Shown here: positions 50,864 to 62,497 of the stretch, one piece after another
How the letters are laid out: every line of letters begins with the position of its first letter
How positions within the stretch are numbered: the stretch's first letter is position 1
NCBI GenBank assembly: GCA_012838205.1
Contig: DUPR01000049.1
Coordinates: forward strand, 1 to 64,000
Reading direction: 5' to 3'
Source: Methanobacterium sp.
Lineage (GTDB): Archaea; Methanobacteriota; Methanobacteria; Methanobacteriales; Methanobacteriaceae
DNA: 64,000 nucleotides
The notes under the pieces: generated by a model
The model's input: only the letters and a program-made list of their open reading frames with translations
What the model was told of the DNA's origin: nothing
Databases searched by the model: none
Made by a program: the position numbers and the translations under genes

Positions 50864-52366
50864 CTATCTTTTACTTAAATCTGCAAAATTAGAACGATAA
50901 ACAATTAATATGTTATTTAATCCTTCATCAATAGCCAGTTTAATTGCTTGATCTATTTGACTGCGATACATGAATTTTTCATCTATTTTTTCCCACAGAC
51001 TCTTACCCAACTCACCAGTAAATACAATATAGAGATCATGCTGGATTTGACCTAAAAACGCTAAAAGACTGTCTTCATCAATTTCTTCACAAGTTACACC
51101 ATAACTTCCCCCTAAAACTAGGGCGGGATTTTCATAATCTTTAATCATTGCTACTGACTTTTTTATGGCGGTGACATTGATGCCTGGATTTATTTCTTCA
51201 ATTATGTTGATGGTTTGATCATTTGATTGGAAATGTTTTTTTGGAAAAAACGATTTATTTTGCTTTATATGATGAAAATATGTTTCTGCTGATGAAATAT
51301 TGCGAAAAGAAGTTCTACCCGGCAACCCTCTGAAACGTTTGACACCTTTAATTATGGAACTAGGGGCGGTTCCTAAGGATAGTGATGCTGTTATGGCAGA
51401 TAAAGTATTTTCCAAATGATGTTGAGCAGGGGCAAATGTTTTAACTTGAAAAGAATTGTTTACACATTTACCATGAACTGTTTGCAACCCAGTTACTTTT
51501 ACTTGGAATGTAGTTTCATACAACCCATAATCAATATTAAATGCTTGAACATTTGATTTTTCTCCAACGGAATATGTATTTATTTTTTTATCGGTTAAAA
51601 GTTGATTATAATAATTATTTTCAGAATAAATCCAACGATAAGAATTTTGGTCACAAACCACTATTTTACTTCTAAACATTTGGGATTTGGCTTTACTAGC
51701 ACTGCTATTTCCCTGTGAAATGGAGTAATCCTCAGCAATGTTGGTGATTACTCCCACACCAGCCATTCCTGTTCCACCCAGTGAACTTTCAAATAAACAA
51801 ATACCTACATTTGTGTTTACATCATGTTTAGAAGGTTTTTTTTCTTTGTAAAAATCTTCAGCAAGTCTCCATGCTGTTATAATGCTTGCCGGAGTTATGC
51901 TTATGTCTTTTTGTAGAATTGTATCTTGGCCATTATCTACAATTTCCACACCAACGCTACTTAAAATCAAAGGATTTTGGTCGTAGTATATCTGTTTTAA
52001 CATTGCTAAAGTACTGGTTTTTCCTTTCACACCAGTTATTTCAATTATAGGAACATTTATCCGATCCTTCAAGAGAAAGCCCACAGCCTCATGATGGGTC
52101 ATGTCGGCCGAATAAGGTAGATTACAATGTACTGGAGCAATTACATTGATTTTATCGTTTTTTTCTGTTGTAGATCTCTTTTGATAATATTTCTCATAAA
52201 ATAGATTGTCAACTAGTTTTATTCCCCTGAATTGAAGTGTCTTAATCTGTTCATGATTTAAGGTGTGGTAAATATCCCATGCGAAAACATTACAATCATT
52301 TATTTTGGCAAATTCAGATGCGAGTACGTAGCCCCCATGAGTCATATCCACAATGAGAACATTCAT
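50864..52366 (-). CDS. cfbE: Coenzyme F430 synthase CfbE
   Basis: A 500 aa Mur-ligase-like protein. The P-loop is [34 protein letters not shown] at the start and GTGMAGVGVITNIAEDYS are characteristic. CfbE performs the last steps of F430 synthesis, closing the carbocyclic ring from 15,17-seco-F430-17-acid with ATP. The enzyme occurs only in methanogens and methanotrophic relatives. Its start overlaps the nadK stop, so it lies in an operon with nadK and suhB. Confidence 0.92.
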   Translation of the reverse strand: MNVLIVDMTHGGYVLASEFAKINDCNVFAWDIYHTLNHEQIKTLQFRGIKLVDNLFYEKYYQKRSTTEKNDKINVIAPVHCNLPYSADMTHHEAVGFLLKDRINVPIIEITGVKGKTSTLAMLKQIYYDQNPLILSSVGVEIVDNGQDTILQKDISITPASIITAWRLAEDFYKEKKPSKHDVNTNVGICLFESSLGGTGMAGVGVITNIAEDYSISQGNSSASKAKSQMFRSKIVVCDQNSYRWIYSENNYYNQLLTDKKINTYSVGEKSNVQAFNIDYGLYETTFQVKVTGLQTVHGKCVNNSFQVKTFAPAQHHLENTLSAITASLSLGTAPSSIIKGVKRFRGLPGRTSFRNISSAETYFHHIKQNKSFFPKKHFQSNDQTINIIEEINPGINVTAIKKSVAMIKDYENPALVLGGSYGVTCEEIDEDSLLAFLGQIQHDLYIVFTGELGKSLWEKIDEKFMYRSQIDQAIKLAIDEGLNNILIVYRSNFADLSKR

Positions 52367-53202
52367 TAACTTATTCCACCTTTTGTTAGCTTTTCTCTTA
52401 CTTTACGGTAGAAATCTTTAGTTAAACGGACGAAATAGGCACAGTTTTCAGATTTGCGGAATATTATTTCATCCATATAATTAATTTCCTCTTCAAACTG
52501 ACCATCAATAACTGCAATAGCCTTTTTTCCCTCCCTTAAAAGTTTAACTTTAATAATACTTTCATCAGATACAACTGTAGGCCTAGCTCCAAGTTTAAAG
52601 GGACATATGGGGACGATTATAAAAGCTTTAACCCTTGGATCTATAATTGGACCACCTGCCGACATGGAATATGCTGTTGATCCACTAGGGGTGGCAATGA
52701 TGAGCCCATCAGCACGTAATTCTTCCATTATCTCATCATCAACACTTATCTGGATGTGAAGCATCTTTGCAGGTTTACGAGTCATTAGGACTACTTCATT
52801 GAGGGCTGGGGGTAACTCCTTGTCATGCCATACTAAAAGCTGGTTTCGCCTTTCTACAAAGTAATTTCCTGCAAGGATCTCTTCTATTGCGCTGAAAGCA
52901 TTTTCAGGGTCAATTTCTGTTAAAAATCCCACAGTTCCCATGTTGATTCCGATTAGTGGGATTTTTTTGTGATCGATGAAACTCTGTGTGCGTAGCAAGG
53001 TACCATCCCCCCCAATTGCAATCACCATGTCCACGTCCATATCTTCCAGTTTGCATGTTCTATCCTTAAATCTGCCCAGTTCATTAGCCAGGGGAAGATC
53101 AAGAACTATTTCGACTTTTTTTTCTAGTAAAAAATCAGCCAGTTCTCCGGCAAGTTTAACAGCCTCTTTTACATCACAGCGTGCTACTAATCCCATAATC
53201 AT
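52366..53202 (-). CDS. nadK: NAD kinase
   Basis: A 278 aa protein with the diacylglycerol-kinase-like signature: [16 protein letters not shown] (GGDGT), [28 protein letters not shown], and a C-terminal [10 protein letters not shown]. It phosphorylates NAD to NADP. GGAGGGGATGAA before ATG 53202 overlaps the end of suhB by four bases. In Methanocaldococcus the NAD kinase is fused to an NADP phosphatase of the IMPase family; here the two are adjacent genes. Confidence 0.95.
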   Translation of the reverse strand: MIMGLVARCDVKEAVKLAGELADFLLEKKVEIVLDLPLANELGRFKDRTCKLEDMDVDMVIAIGGDGTLLRTQSFIDHKKIPLIGINMGTVGFLTEIDPENAFSAIEEILAGNYFVERRNQLLVWHDKELPPALNEVVLMTRKPAKMLHIQISVDDEIMEELRADGLIIATPSGSTAYSMSAGGPIIDPRVKAFIIVPICPFKLGARPTVVSDESIIKVKLLREGKKAIAVIDGQFEEEINYMDEIIFRKSENCAYFVRLTKDFYRKVREKLTKGGIS

Positions 53203-54038
53203 TTCATCCCCTCCAATATACCCATGATTTCCCCATGAATACTAGAATTACATGTGGCAATTAACGATGTTTTCTCCAAAACATTTAACTTACCATTGAG
53301 AGCTTTCCCATAACGGTCCGTTACTATACATCCACACTCCTCCAGAATCAGCTTGGCAGCAGCAATATCCACGATCCGTAAATTATTTCTTATATCAACA
53401 AATGCATCATAAGTTCCATCTGCAACGTAAGCTAATTCTAATGCCACTGCTCCTAATATTCGCATTCGTCTAACACTTTTACATAGAATTTCAATTTTTC
53501 CCATATCCATTCTGTAAACATAAGCCCCTAAGGATATTTGTGATAAATCATTTTTTGAAGATGGTTTAAGCTTTTCTCCATTAATAAAAGCTCCTTTTCC
53601 CTTTATTGCACTGTAAATATCTTCTGTGGCATAATTTTTCACCATACCCATCTGGATATCTTGAACAGTTACATTCACATTATGATCAAAAATAGGTGCT
53701 ACTGCAACTGATATTCCATAGGCTGGTATATTTTTTACAGCATTACTAGTACCATCTAAAGGATCAACAACCATTATCACCTCGGGTTGACCATTACCAA
53801 CCACAACTTGCCCAATTTCCTCACTAATAAGAATTAAAGGCCTGCCAACACCTTCAAGAACATCGATAACTCTTTTTTCAGCCATGTTATCAATTAAAGT
53901 AGTGGGAGTGCCATCAGCACCAATCTTGACAATTTGACCACCATCTTCTAAACCGATTAATGGAGATATGGCCTTTTGGGATTCAACTATTACCTCCTGA
54001 CATACTTCACCCCAAAATTTCTGGTCTTTTTCATTCAT
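53199..54038 (-). CDS. suhB: Inositol monophosphatase / fructose-1,6-bisphosphatase family protein
   Basis: A 279 aa Li-sensitive phosphatase. [11 protein letters not shown] (metal site), [10 protein letters not shown] and [13 protein letters not shown], then [14 protein letters not shown] are the family motifs. Archaeal members hydrolyse fructose-1,6-bisphosphate, inositol-1-phosphate and NADP in varying ratio. Its coupling with nadK suggests NADP turnover, an inference. AGGAGGGTAA is the ribosome site. Confidence 0.92.
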   Translation of the reverse strand: MNEKDQKFWGEVCQEVIVESQKAISPLIGLEDGGQIVKIGADGTPTTLIDNMAEKRVIDVLEGVGRPLILISEEIGQVVVGNGQPEVIMVVDPLDGTSNAVKNIPAYGISVAVAPIFDHNVNVTVQDIQMGMVKNYATEDIYSAIKGKGAFINGEKLKPSSKNDLSQISLGAYVYRMDMGKIEILCKSVRRMRILGAVALELAYVADGTYDAFVDIRNNLRIVDIAAAKLILEECGCIVTDRYGKALNGKLNVLEKTSLIATCNSSIHGEIMGILEGMK

Positions 54039-54116
54039 TTACCCTCCTCCTATATCGCATTTAACCCAAATAATCATTCAACCAATCATAATAGTCCAAA
54101 TGTGATTTTTGAAATT

Positions 54117-54560
54117 TCATCCAAGATAGACCACTGCAACAACAACAACAGCTTCTTTCTTTACTTTATGACTCTCATGGACTATGATGATTTCCCTGAT
54201 GTCCAAACCTCTCACTTGCATCATATATCGAACCATAGATTCTGCTTCCTTTTTAATCTTTTCAGGATCCTTATTCAAGCCAGAATGTTCCACTACACAG
54301 CCAAAATCATCAGAAATAGCCACTGCAATTGCAGCACTTATTAAATCACCTTTTTGGTCCGAATGTTCGCAAGCCAATACACAATTTACCATCTTCCCCT
54401 CTTTAATAGGAGGTAGTTCCACTATCTTAGCACTTGCTGGGATAATGCTGGAAACAGGTATAAGATTCACATTACCAATTCCTGCATCAAGGAGGGCATT
54501 ATCAAAAGCGTTCAACTTGGTAGGTCCTTCTGATTTTCCGGATGTAATTGAGACCTTCAT
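54117..54560 (-). CDS. pdaD: Pyruvoyl-dependent arginine decarboxylase
   Basis: A 147 aa proenzyme starting [19 protein letters not shown] holds the Ser37-Ser38 bond that self-cleaves to give the pyruvoyl group on the beta-chain end; GIGNVNLIP and the acidic [13 protein letters not shown] loop surround the active site. It makes agmatine from arginine, the first step in archaeal polyamine formation. In-frame ATGs lie at 54560 and 54569; the first matches the family. It is divergent from the aIF5A gene. Confidence 0.93.
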   Translation of the reverse strand: MKVSITSGKSEGPTKLNAFDNALLDAGIGNVNLIPVSSIIPASAKIVELPPIKEGKMVNCVLACEHSDQKGDLISAAIAVAISDDFGCVVEHSGLNKDPEKIKKEAESMVRYMMQVRGLDIREIIIVHESHKVKKEAVVVVAVVYLG

Positions 54561-54690
54561 AATAATCACTTACAATTCCAATTAAAAATTTAAATAGGCA
54601 AAAAAATATAGGCATTTCTATATCAGAGAGAGTTATCTATAAATATTTATACTCTTCAAAGGAGATTTATTTAAAACCAGATTGTAAAAA

Positions 54691-54700
54691 TTATAAAATA
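54691..54700 (+). promoter_or_regulatory. TATA element of the aIF5A gene
   Basis: TTATAAAATA, preceded by purine-rich GTAAAAA, lies 78 bases before the aIF5A start. It is followed by repeated TCTAG/TTCTA, perhaps only AT noise. The divergent pdaD promoter lies nearby. Confidence 0.4.
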
Positions 54701-54778
54701 TTATAGATTCTAGTTCTAGGTTCTAAAAATTTTGATCCAAAACAGTCTGGATTATTCATATTACACGGAGGAAAGCGC

Positions 54779-55168
54779 ATGTCAACTAAAGTAGTGGAAG
54801 TTAAAACTCTTAAAGTAGGCAAATACGTGGTTCTAGATGGTGAAGCGTCAAAAATTGTAAATATACAAACTTCATCCCCTGGAAAGCACGGGGCAGCCAA
54901 GGCCCGAGTAGATGCCATAGGAATTTTTGATAATCAAAAAAGAAACTTGGTAAAACCAGTGGATGCAAAAATAGAAGTACCCATAATTGATAAAAGAACA
55001 GCTCAAGTACTGGCTTTAATGGGTAGTGATGTTCAACTTATGGATTTAGAAACTTATGAGACATTTGAAGTACCTATACCCGATGATTTACGTGATGGCC
55101 TTATTGAAGGGGCGGAAGTAGGTTATATTGTAGCAATGAGCAACAAAAAGCTCATGAGAATTAAATAA
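54779..55168 (+). CDS. eif5a: Translation initiation factor aIF5A
   Basis: A 129 aa protein with two beta-barrels. The hypusination loop is [10 protein letters not shown] with Lys36 as the site to be modified. The second domain is an OB fold. In archaea the site receives deoxyhypusine, often made from agmatine- or spermidine-derived groups; the factor helps ribosomes through stalled steps. GGAGGAAAGCGC is the ribosome site. The polyamine genes on both sides may supply the modifier. Confidence 0.96.
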   Translation: MSTKVVEVKTLKVGKYVVLDGEASKIVNIQTSSPGKHGAAKARVDAIGIFDNQKRNLVKPVDAKIEVPIIDKRTAQVLALMGSDVQLMDLETYETFEVPIPDDLRDGLIEGAEVGYIVAMSNKKLMRIK

Positions 55169-55220
55169 ATATCTGTAAAAGAGAATTATTTTTTGTAAAA
55201 AAAATTGAGGATTTAGAAAG

Positions 55221-56093
55221 ATGTACCTATATACTGAAAATCCTCTTAAATTTGCTTTTTCAGAAGCAAATTTTGATGCTGCCCATCAAATTCAGGACTC
55301 TGGTTATGGTATTCTTGGAGTTCCTTTTGACAGCACCGTTACTTACCAACCAGGATCACGTTACGGACCTTTTTTTGTCAGGGAAGCTTCTTACAACTTC
55401 GAAAACTATAATCTATTTTTTAACAAAAACCTAAATGCAAATGTATATGATATTGGAAATTTGGAAACTATTCCAGGAAACATTCAAAAAACATGCATTC
55501 ATCTTAAATCAGTTGTTTCTTCATTATTAGAGGATGGTTTAACCCCAATACTCATTGGTGGCGAACATAGTATTAGTTTAGGTGTGATTAGTGCTTTCAA
55601 CATTCAGGATGCAACTATACTTCATTTTGATGCCCATATGGATCTTAGAGATGATTATATGGGAGAAAAATATTCTCATGCCACAGTGATGCGCAGAATA
55701 CATGATAAAGGACCTTTTAAGATTATCCAAATGGGTATACGCTCTTCTTCGCTAGATGAAACAGTTTTTGCCAAGAACAATAATATTGATTTTTACACTC
55801 CAAATGACATCAAATTTAATATGGAAAAAATGGAAAGGATCATCCACAAAATTAAAGGCCCAATCTACGTCACAATAGATATGGATGTGTTGGACCCGGC
55901 ATATGCCCCCAATGTTTCTACACCAGCACCATGTGGAATAAATCCGCAAGAACTGGAAAACCTAATTTCTTGTCTTGAAGGAAAAGAAATCATAGGATTT
56001 GATGTAGTTGAGGTGTCTTCAACCTCCATTGGAGATATTACTGCCATAAATGCAGCTAAAATAATTTTAGACTTATTATTTTTGAAATCATGA
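55221..56093 (+). CDS. speB: Agmatinase
   Basis: A 290 aa ureohydrolase. [23 protein letters not shown], and [13 protein letters not shown] give the binuclear Mn site residues. It converts agmatine to putrescine and urea, following PdaD encoded 660 bases away on the other strand. AGAAAG precedes the ATG. Arginase is excluded by length and by the GGEHS form. Confidence 0.93.
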   Translation: MYLYTENPLKFAFSEANFDAAHQIQDSGYGILGVPFDSTVTYQPGSRYGPFFVREASYNFENYNLFFNKNLNANVYDIGNLETIPGNIQKTCIHLKSVVSSLLEDGLTPILIGGEHSISLGVISAFNIQDATILHFDAHMDLRDDYMGEKYSHATVMRRIHDKGPFKIIQMGIRSSSLDETVFAKNNNIDFYTPNDIKFNMEKMERIIHKIKGPIYVTIDMDVLDPAYAPNVSTPAPCGINPQELENLISCLEGKEIIGFDVVEVSSTSIGDITAINAAKIILDLLFLKS

Positions 56094-56307
56094 AGATTTT
56101 TTTAAATGATCCTAAATCGATCTCAATCAATTTTAAAAGCTCGTTTTTATACATTTCACAAATAAATATTTATAAAAAGCTGCCTAATCTAATAAATGAG
56201 TAATATATTAAAATTAAACAGATTTCAAACATATTCTAAGTGAAAATCATTTTATATTGCCATTTTCACCAAATCTTCGTGTTTTTTAGTGAATTAGGAG
56301 GAATATA

Positions 56308-57534
56308 ATGTACACGAGAGAAGTTAAGCTTACTGGGCATATTATCGACTCCCTCACCCTACCTAAAGCATTGGACCTTATCATGGATATGGGAGGAGAT
56401 TTTAAGATCCTAGAGTTTGAGGTGGGTAAACGAAAAAAAGATACCAGCCTTGCAAGAATTCGAGTTAAATCTGACAATGAACAACTATTAGGAGAAATTT
56501 TAGACGAACTGGCAGAAATTGGTGCAATGGTCGTTGAGATCCGAGAAGTTAATTTAGAGGCTGCTAGCAAGGATAAAACCTTGCCTCCTGATTTTTATTC
56601 CACAACTAATCATCCTACATTTATCCGCTACCAAGACGAATGGTTGCCTGTTGAAAATATTGAAATGGATTGTATGATCGTGGTAGACCCTCAAACTCGA
56701 AAAGCGATTATCAAGCCAATGGGTAAAATAAAAAAGGGAGATTTGGTGGTGATTGGTAGAGAAGGAATCAAAGTTATGGCGCCACAACGACCCAGGGGTA
56801 AAAAAGGAGTCTTTGAATTCATGGGAAGTGATGCATCATCAGAAAAACCACTGAGATCTCTTATAAAAAGTATAGCCGATGAGATAAAAGAAGTGAAAGA
56901 GCGTGGTGGTCAAATTGCAGTGGTTGGTGGGCCAGCAATAATCCACACTGGTTCAGGCCCTGTGTTGGCCGAGATGATTAGAAATGGAATTATTGATGTT
57001 ATTTTTGCAGGTAATGCCTTGGCCACTCATGATATTGAAAGTGCACTCTACGGAACATCCTTAGGGATGAATGTAAAAACTGGTGAAGCTGTGGCACGTG
57101 GACATCGCCATCACATCTATGCCATCAACCAGATCAACCAAGCAGGCTCCATCAAGAATGCTGTAAAGCAAGGAGTGCTTAAAGAAGGCGTGATGTATGA
57201 ATGTGTGAAAAATAATGTTCCATTCGTATTAGCAGGTTCTATACGGGATGATGGTCCTCTACCCGATGTTATAACTGATGTTATCGAAGCTCAAGATGAG
57301 ATGAGAAAACATATCCCTGGTTTGGACATGGTTATAATGATCGCCACGATGCTCCATTCCATAGCAGTGGGCAACATGCTTCCATCCAAAGTCAAGAGTA
57401 TTTGCGTGGATATTAACCCAGCCACTGTTACTAAACTGGGTGATCGTGGCAGTGCTCAAGTTGTTGGAATTGTTACTGATGTAGGATCATTCCTGCCCAT
57501 GCTTTATCATGAACTCCAGAATAACGAAAAATAA
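56308..57534 (+). CDS. TIGR00300 (LOR/SDH-type) protein, ornithine cyclodeaminase-like
   Basis: A 408 aa protein with an N-terminal LOR/SDH-like domain ([19 protein letters not shown]) and a C-terminal nucleotide-binding domain ([41 protein letters not shown]). The ArgZ/AgrE C-terminal relatives and the Methanococcus homologue are ornithine cyclodeaminases, turning ornithine to proline and ammonia. GGAGGAATATA is the ribosome site. It is adjacent to agmatinase, so this locus handles arginine products. Confidence 0.87.
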   Translation: MYTREVKLTGHIIDSLTLPKALDLIMDMGGDFKILEFEVGKRKKDTSLARIRVKSDNEQLLGEILDELAEIGAMVVEIREVNLEAASKDKTLPPDFYSTTNHPTFIRYQDEWLPVENIEMDCMIVVDPQTRKAIIKPMGKIKKGDLVVIGREGIKVMAPQRPRGKKGVFEFMGSDASSEKPLRSLIKSIADEIKEVKERGGQIAVVGGPAIIHTGSGPVLAEMIRNGIIDVIFAGNALATHDIESALYGTSLGMNVKTGEAVARGHRHHIYAINQINQAGSIKNAVKQGVLKEGVMYECVKNNVPFVLAGSIRDDGPLPDVITDVIEAQDEMRKHIPGLDMVIMIATMLHSIAVGNMLPSKVKSICVDINPATVTKLGDRGSAQVVGIVTDVGSFLPMLYHELQNNEK

Positions 57535-57649
57535 ATCTAATCACGATTAATAAATTTTTTTTAAAGACCTTATGAAATTTATAATCCGTGTATAGGTATC
57601 TCTGGTGAGGATACTGGCAACTTAGATGATAGATGTGGGGATGTATATA

Positions 57650-59266
57650 ATGAAAAGCATCATAAAAGGGAATTTTGTGAATCTTTTAACTGATGAGATA
57701 TACCCTGCTGAAATAGAAGTTGAAAATGGTATAATAAAGTGTTTTAGGAAAATAGAGGAAAATTTTTCAGGATATATTTTACCAGGTTTTATTGACTCAC
57801 ATATACACATTGAAAGTTCTATGCTAACCCCTTCACGTTTTGCTGAGGCTGTAGTGCCCCATGGGACTACTGCAATAATTGCAGACCCCCATGAAATCGC
57901 TAACATCATGGGTATCGCAGGGATCGAGTATATGAGGGAAGATTCAGCCAAAACACCACTTCAAGTTTTTTTCACTGCTCCTTCCTGCGTGCCTGCAACT
58001 AATTTTGAAACATCGGGAGCAATTTTAGGGCCAAAAGAAATCGAACAGTTAATGAGTGATGATCAAGTTGTGGCTTTAGGGGAAATGATGAACTTCCCAG
58101 GTGTAATCGGGAAAGATCCAATTGTTTTAGAAAAGATTGGAATCGCCCAAAACCATCGAAAACCAGTAGATGGTCATGCCCCCCTCCTATCTGGAACAGA
58201 ACTGTGTGAATATGTGGCATCAGGCATATCCACAGACCACGAATGCACCCAACCTAATGAAGCTGTTGAAAAAAAAGGTTTAGGAATGAAGATCATGATC
58301 AGGGAAGGTTCATCAGCGCAAAATCTTGAAGATCTGATTTCAGTCCATGGAGAATTCCTAGTTTCTGATGATAAGCATCCTGAGGACTTGCTGAAGGGCC
58401 ATATGGATCAAATCCTGAAAAAAGCTGTTGAAATGGGAATGGACCCCTTGGAAGCATTGAAGATGGTTACTTTGAACCCATCTAAACATTATAATTTGAA
58501 CTGTGGAACATTAACACCAGGTAAACGTGCAGATGTGGTGTTGGTGGATGACCTAGATGATTTTAAAGTTCGTAAAGTTTGGATTGGCGGAAAACTAGTG
58601 GCTGAAGAAGGAAAACCACTTTTCAATGTTGATCCCATTCCATTAGAAAGTACTTTCAATGTTGAACCATTAAAACCATCTGATTTTGAAGTTAAATCAA
58701 CATTTAAAGAAGAAAAAGTCAGAGTGATTGATGTAATAGAAGACCAAATAATTACATCAGAAGCAGAAGCCATTTTAAGAGTTGTTAATAGTAACTTGCA
58801 ATCTGATATCAAAAATGACATCCTAAAAATTGCAGTTGTAGAAAGATATGGGCATAATCACATTGCCAATGGGTTTGTAAAAGGTTTCAAATTAAAGAAT
58901 GGTGCTATTGCTTCCAGTGTTGCTCATGATTCTCATAATATTATCGTTGTTGGTACAGATAGTCAACAGATGGCAGATGCTACAAATATAATAATAAATA
59001 ACAATGGAGGGCTTGTTGCAGTAGTTAATGGAGAACATTATTCCCTTAAACTACCAATTGCAGGACTCATGAGCACTATGAATGCTTCAACAGTTTCATC
59101 ACAACTGAATCAGTTACATAAAGTGGTTAAATCCATGGGTTCACATCTTAAATCGCCATTTATGACCCTATCCTTTATGGCACTTCTAGTTATTCCCAAA
59201 CTAAAAATCAGTGATCAGGGCTTATTTGATGTTGAAAAATTTCAATTCGTTGATGTAATAAAATAG
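57650..59266 (+). CDS. ade: Adenine deaminase
   Basis: A 538 aa amidohydrolase. [14 protein letters not shown] and [12 protein letters not shown] hold the first metal ligands; [17 protein letters not shown], and MREGSSAQN follow; the C-terminal domain ([16 protein letters not shown]) matches the adenine deaminase Ade class. It makes hypoxanthine from adenine. An earlier in-frame ATG at 57626 is possible, but GGGGATG spacing and family start favour 57650. Confidence 0.94.
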   Translation: MKSIIKGNFVNLLTDEIYPAEIEVENGIIKCFRKIEENFSGYILPGFIDSHIHIESSMLTPSRFAEAVVPHGTTAIIADPHEIANIMGIAGIEYMREDSAKTPLQVFFTAPSCVPATNFETSGAILGPKEIEQLMSDDQVVALGEMMNFPGVIGKDPIVLEKIGIAQNHRKPVDGHAPLLSGTELCEYVASGISTDHECTQPNEAVEKKGLGMKIMIREGSSAQNLEDLISVHGEFLVSDDKHPEDLLKGHMDQILKKAVEMGMDPLEALKMVTLNPSKHYNLNCGTLTPGKRADVVLVDDLDDFKVRKVWIGGKLVAEEGKPLFNVDPIPLESTFNVEPLKPSDFEVKSTFKEEKVRVIDVIEDQIITSEAEAILRVVNSNLQSDIKNDILKIAVVERYGHNHIANGFVKGFKLKNGAIASSVAHDSHNIIVVGTDSQQMADATNIIINNNGGLVAVVNGEHYSLKLPIAGLMSTMNASTVSSQLNQLHKVVKSMGSHLKSPFMTLSFMALLVIPKLKISDQGLFDVEKFQFVDVIK

Positions 59267-59349
59267 TATTAATCTTATTCTGGTTTTTTTATTATATCTT
59301 ATAAATTTCATAAGTGCTTAAAATTAAAAAAATAAAATAGTGATTTTTC

Positions 59350-60228
59350 ATGAAAATTGTCCCACTGGCCTTTGAAAGTATGGGTGTCAGATCCATGGCC
59401 ACTTTCATTGAAACTGATCAGAAGATTTTGATTGATCCTGGGACATCCATTGCCCCCAAAAGGTTCGGATTCCCCCCATGGAAGGATGAATTTGATGCAC
59501 TCCATACAACCCGGGCTAGAGTGCAGAAGTATGCTAAAAAAGCAGATATTCTGACTTTAAGCCATTACCATCATGACCATTTCACCCCGTTCAGCTTAGG
59601 AAGGTATTTAGACTCATCACCCCGATACGCTGAGGAGATGTGCCGGGGAAAGAAACTATTCATAAAGCATCCCACAGAAAATATTAACAAGAGTCAACAA
59701 AAACGGGCTAGGCTTTTTTTAAAGAATTTAAAAGTTATGGGAGTTATGGATATTCATTATGCTGATGGTAATTCATTCCAGGCCGGAGATACCCTTCTTA
59801 GATTTTCAGAACCCCTGCCCCATGGCAAAGAAGGAAGCCACTTGGGTTTTGTTATAACTACAACCATTGAATGGGAAGGTGAAAAATTCATGCACGCCTC
59901 TGATGTGCAGGGACCCCTTTATGAAGGTGCTAAAAAACTCATACTAAATGAAAACCCAGATACCCTTATCTTAAGCGGCCCGCCAATCTATCTCGAAGGT
60001 TTTGCCCTAGAAAAGCAAGACATATTACTGGCTAAAGAAAATTTGACGGAAATATCCCAGAAAATTCCCAGAGTAATTGTTGACCATCATCTTTTAAGGG
60101 ATCTGCGTTGTTTTGATTTTATCAAAGGAGTGAAGGATGAATCAAAGGGTGAAATCATGGTGGCATCTGAACTTCTGGGTAAAAAACCGTTTCTACTTGA
60201 AGCACGGCGAAAAGAATTTTACTTCTAA
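59350..60228 (+). CDS. UPF0282 metallo-beta-lactamase-fold protein
   Basis: A 292 aa protein. [13 protein letters not shown] supplies the HxHxDH-type site, and HASDVQGPL and VDHHLLRD supply other ligands. This matches UPF0282, found in methanogens and other archaea, with unknown substrate, likely a phosphoester or cyclic nucleotide. RNase J-type features (beta-CASP) are absent. It has its own short upstream region after ade. Confidence 0.9.
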   Translation: MKIVPLAFESMGVRSMATFIETDQKILIDPGTSIAPKRFGFPPWKDEFDALHTTRARVQKYAKKADILTLSHYHHDHFTPFSLGRYLDSSPRYAEEMCRGKKLFIKHPTENINKSQQKRARLFLKNLKVMGVMDIHYADGNSFQAGDTLLRFSEPLPHGKEGSHLGFVITTTIEWEGEKFMHASDVQGPLYEGAKKLILNENPDTLILSGPPIYLEGFALEKQDILLAKENLTEISQKIPRVIVDHHLLRDLRCFDFIKGVKDESKGEIMVASELLGKKPFLLEARRKEFYF

Positions 60229-60279
60229 ATTTTTTTAAAAGAAAGAAAAAATATGCCAATCTGAGTATTTTTATTCCGA

Positions 60280-60942
60280 TCAGTCCACATTGATATGGTT
60301 TTTCTCTTCAAGAGATTTCCATATCTTCTTCATAGCTCCTTTATGGTCCTCTGAGCCTACTTTATTCACTACCCTGGAAATTTCACTAATTCTGTCTAAA
60401 TAAACCTTTTTTTCATCTGCAGATGCAAGATTTATCCTGCTAACGTATACCAAAGCCTCAATTATTCCATAAATAGCCCTATTTAATGGTTGAATATGTT
60501 CTTGGTTTTTAACAATCCTCAAAACTTTAGCCCTGATCACATAGGTGGTGAAAGTACCCAAGTGGTCTTTGCGATGAACCAGTTTTTCACTGATAATTTC
60601 AGCTCTGAAAAAGGCTTCTGCCCTTTTAATGAAATATCCATCGCCTTCATCTGATTTGAATTCTTTATTTTCTAGGTTTCCTATGGTGGATTCAGCGAAA
60701 ATCATTGGATCGTTTAGTATGTTCACATGAAAACTTTTTTCACGCCGTACATTGTCGTAGGTTTTGGATCCTTTGTGGAGATAAATTACTATTTCATGAT
60801 CATCTTTACAGATAACACCTATAGGTGCTGCATTTGGAGTTCCATCTGAATTTATGGTGGTGAGTATTGTTTCATAAAGGAGACCCTTCTCCATTCCCAG
60901 TGAATAAAGGTTTAAACTATTTTTATCAATCATTTTTCTCAT
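60280..60942 (-). CDS. DUF447 family FMN-binding-fold protein
   Basis: About 220 aa. [29 protein letters not shown] starts a split beta-barrel of the flavin-reductase type; [25 protein letters not shown] is the DUF447 mark, with a helical C-terminal region. Flavin (FMN or F420-like) binding is inferred from the fold. The ATG at 60942 is used; a GTG at 60951 is in frame. Confidence 0.88.
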   Translation of the reverse strand: MRKMIDKNSLNLYSLGMEKGLLYETILTTINSDGTPNAAPIGVICKDDHEIVIYLHKGSKTYDNVRREKSFHVNILNDPMIFAESTIGNLENKEFKSDEGDGYFIKRAEAFFRAEIISEKLVHRKDHLGTFTTYVIRAKVLRIVKNQEHIQPLNRAIYGIIEALVYVSRINLASADEKKVYLDRISEISRVVNKVGSEDHKGAMKKIWKSLEEKNHINVD

Positions 60943-61026
60943 TAGTTCCACTTTTTTTTATGAAATTAATAAATAATAATTTAAAAAATAAATTGGATTA
61001 CACTAAAATAATCCAGTTTACTCAGT

Positions 61027-61485
61027 CTATTTATATATTTCACCGTTTAAAGCACCGTTAATTATGCAATGAAAATCAATTTTTTCATCCCATCCTGCTT
61101 TTTCAAACATGCCCATGTAACATAAACCTATGATTTTTCCATCAAGTTTCAGGATGTTATTTAACATTTTCTGCACATCTTCCAGTTTTACCTCGTACTG
61201 TGGCATAGATAGTCCTCCCAACAGCGCCACCACATTGCTATGGGGGTCTGCTTCTTCTGTAAATTGCATGCCCAGTGGTGTACGTTCAATTTTACGTGCC
61301 ATACTAATATCAGTTTTTGGCACGAAAACTGATTCTTTATCTCTAATTGCATAGGCAAAAAGTTCTGCAAATGGACTGCAAACACCAGGAATGCCTACAA
61401 ATGTTACTTTGTCTGCATGTTCTATTTCTTTCCTAAAAGCCGTGAAGTTCCCTTTTAATCCTTTGAATTTCCCTACTTCTCTCAT
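61027..61485 (-). CDS. DUF2124 family protein
   Basis: A 152 aa Rossmann-like protein: [23 protein letters not shown] segment ([18 protein letters not shown]), [17 protein letters not shown], and [17 protein letters not shown]. This is the methanogen-specific DUF2124 family. Function unknown. GGTGATAAA before the ATG is the ribosome site. Confidence 0.88.
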   Translation of the reverse strand: MREVGKFKGLKGNFTAFRKEIEHADKVTFVGIPGVCSPFAELFAYAIRDKESVFVPKTDISMARKIERTPLGMQFTEEADPHSNVVALLGGLSMPQYEVKLEDVQKMLNNILKLDGKIIGLCYMGMFEKAGWDEKIDFHCIINGALNGEIYK

Positions 61486-61591
61486 TTTATCACCAGATAA
61501 TCCTGCTAATTAAAAAATATGCAAAAAAAAGATGTAAAAAATAATATATTCCTAAATTTTTAAGGTTAGAATCTAAATATCCCTTTATATC

Positions 61592-61732
61592 TTAAGTTCC
61601 CTTTAAAAATTTAAATATTATATAGGCTATCACCAGTACGATTATTACAGGAAGAAACCATATGAAAAGATAGAAGAAAACCACTGCCAACACTAGGGCC
61701 ACCAGTATGAGTAAAATGTCTTGATGTTCCAT
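61592..61732 (-). CDS. 46 aa membrane mini-protein
   Basis: The frame reads MEHQDILLILVALVLAVVFF, then LFIWFLPVIIVLVIAYII, ending FKFLKGT: two membrane helices with a basic end. The region has otherwise no gene, and codon composition is protein-like. No strong ribosome site is visible, so this is less certain than the mini-proteins at 39.3-39.7 kb. Function unknown. Confidence 0.6.
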   Translation of the reverse strand: MEHQDILLILVALVLAVVFFYLFIWFLPVIIVLVIAYIIFKFLKGT

Positions 61733-61885
61733 ATTTTTCTATATAAGCATTTTAACATAAAAATATTTCCAAAAAATACTGATCACTGATAATTAGTAAC
61801 ATCAAGAACCATTATGGATTTAATAAAAATAATCAGGAATTAAACTAATAGTTTTTTTAGATAGATCTAAGGAGATTAAAAAATT

Positions 61886-62455
61886 ATGATATTAGTGGTT
61901 AACAATCACGGACAGTACAATCACCGTATTAATCGTACATTGAATTACCTCAAAATATCATCAGAACTGGTGCCTAACACTACACCCCTCAACGAAATTG
62001 AAGATAAAGAACCAGTAGGAATTATTATTGGAGGAGGACCTTCAGTAGAAAGATCCGGCAAAAGTTCCCAATACATAAAAAAACTGGATTATCCTATTCT
62101 AGGCATTTGCTTAGGCCACCAAATTTTGGCCCAAACATGTGGTGGTCAGATCGATTCTGCAAGTTCAGAAAGTTTTGCACAAATTCAAATCAATATTCTG
62201 GACGAAAATGATATATTTAAAGGCATGGGCCCCCAATTAGATGTTTGGGCTTCCCATAAGGACGAAGTAACTAAAATACCCCCTAAATTTACAATTCTAG
62301 CTTCATCATCCATATGTGACATTGAAGCCATGAAACATAAGGATAAACCATTATATGGAATACAATTCCATCCAGAGGTTCATCATACTCCCAAGGGGCC
62401 GAAAGTGTTTGAAAATTTCTACACAGTCTGTTTAGAATATTTAAAAAGAACATAA
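61886..62455 (+). CDS. guaA: GMP synthase glutamine amidotransferase subunit A
   Basis: A 189 aa class I amidotransferase. The triad is GICLGHQ (Cys), then IQFHPE (His, Glu). [13 protein letters not shown] and VWASHKDEV match GuaAA of archaea, where the two halves of GMP synthase are separate proteins. It provides ammonia to convert XMP to GMP. The ATP-binding subunit gene is not in the window. AAGGAGA precedes the ATG. Confidence 0.95.
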   Translation: MILVVNNHGQYNHRINRTLNYLKISSELVPNTTPLNEIEDKEPVGIIIGGGPSVERSGKSSQYIKKLDYPILGICLGHQILAQTCGGQIDSASSESFAQIQINILDENDIFKGMGPQLDVWASHKDEVTKIPPKFTILASSSICDIEAMKHKDKPLYGIQFHPEVHHTPKGPKVFENFYTVCLEYLKRT

Positions 62456-62497
62456 AATGTATTAAAGTCTATGCATATTTCTGAGTACAAAAATAAA

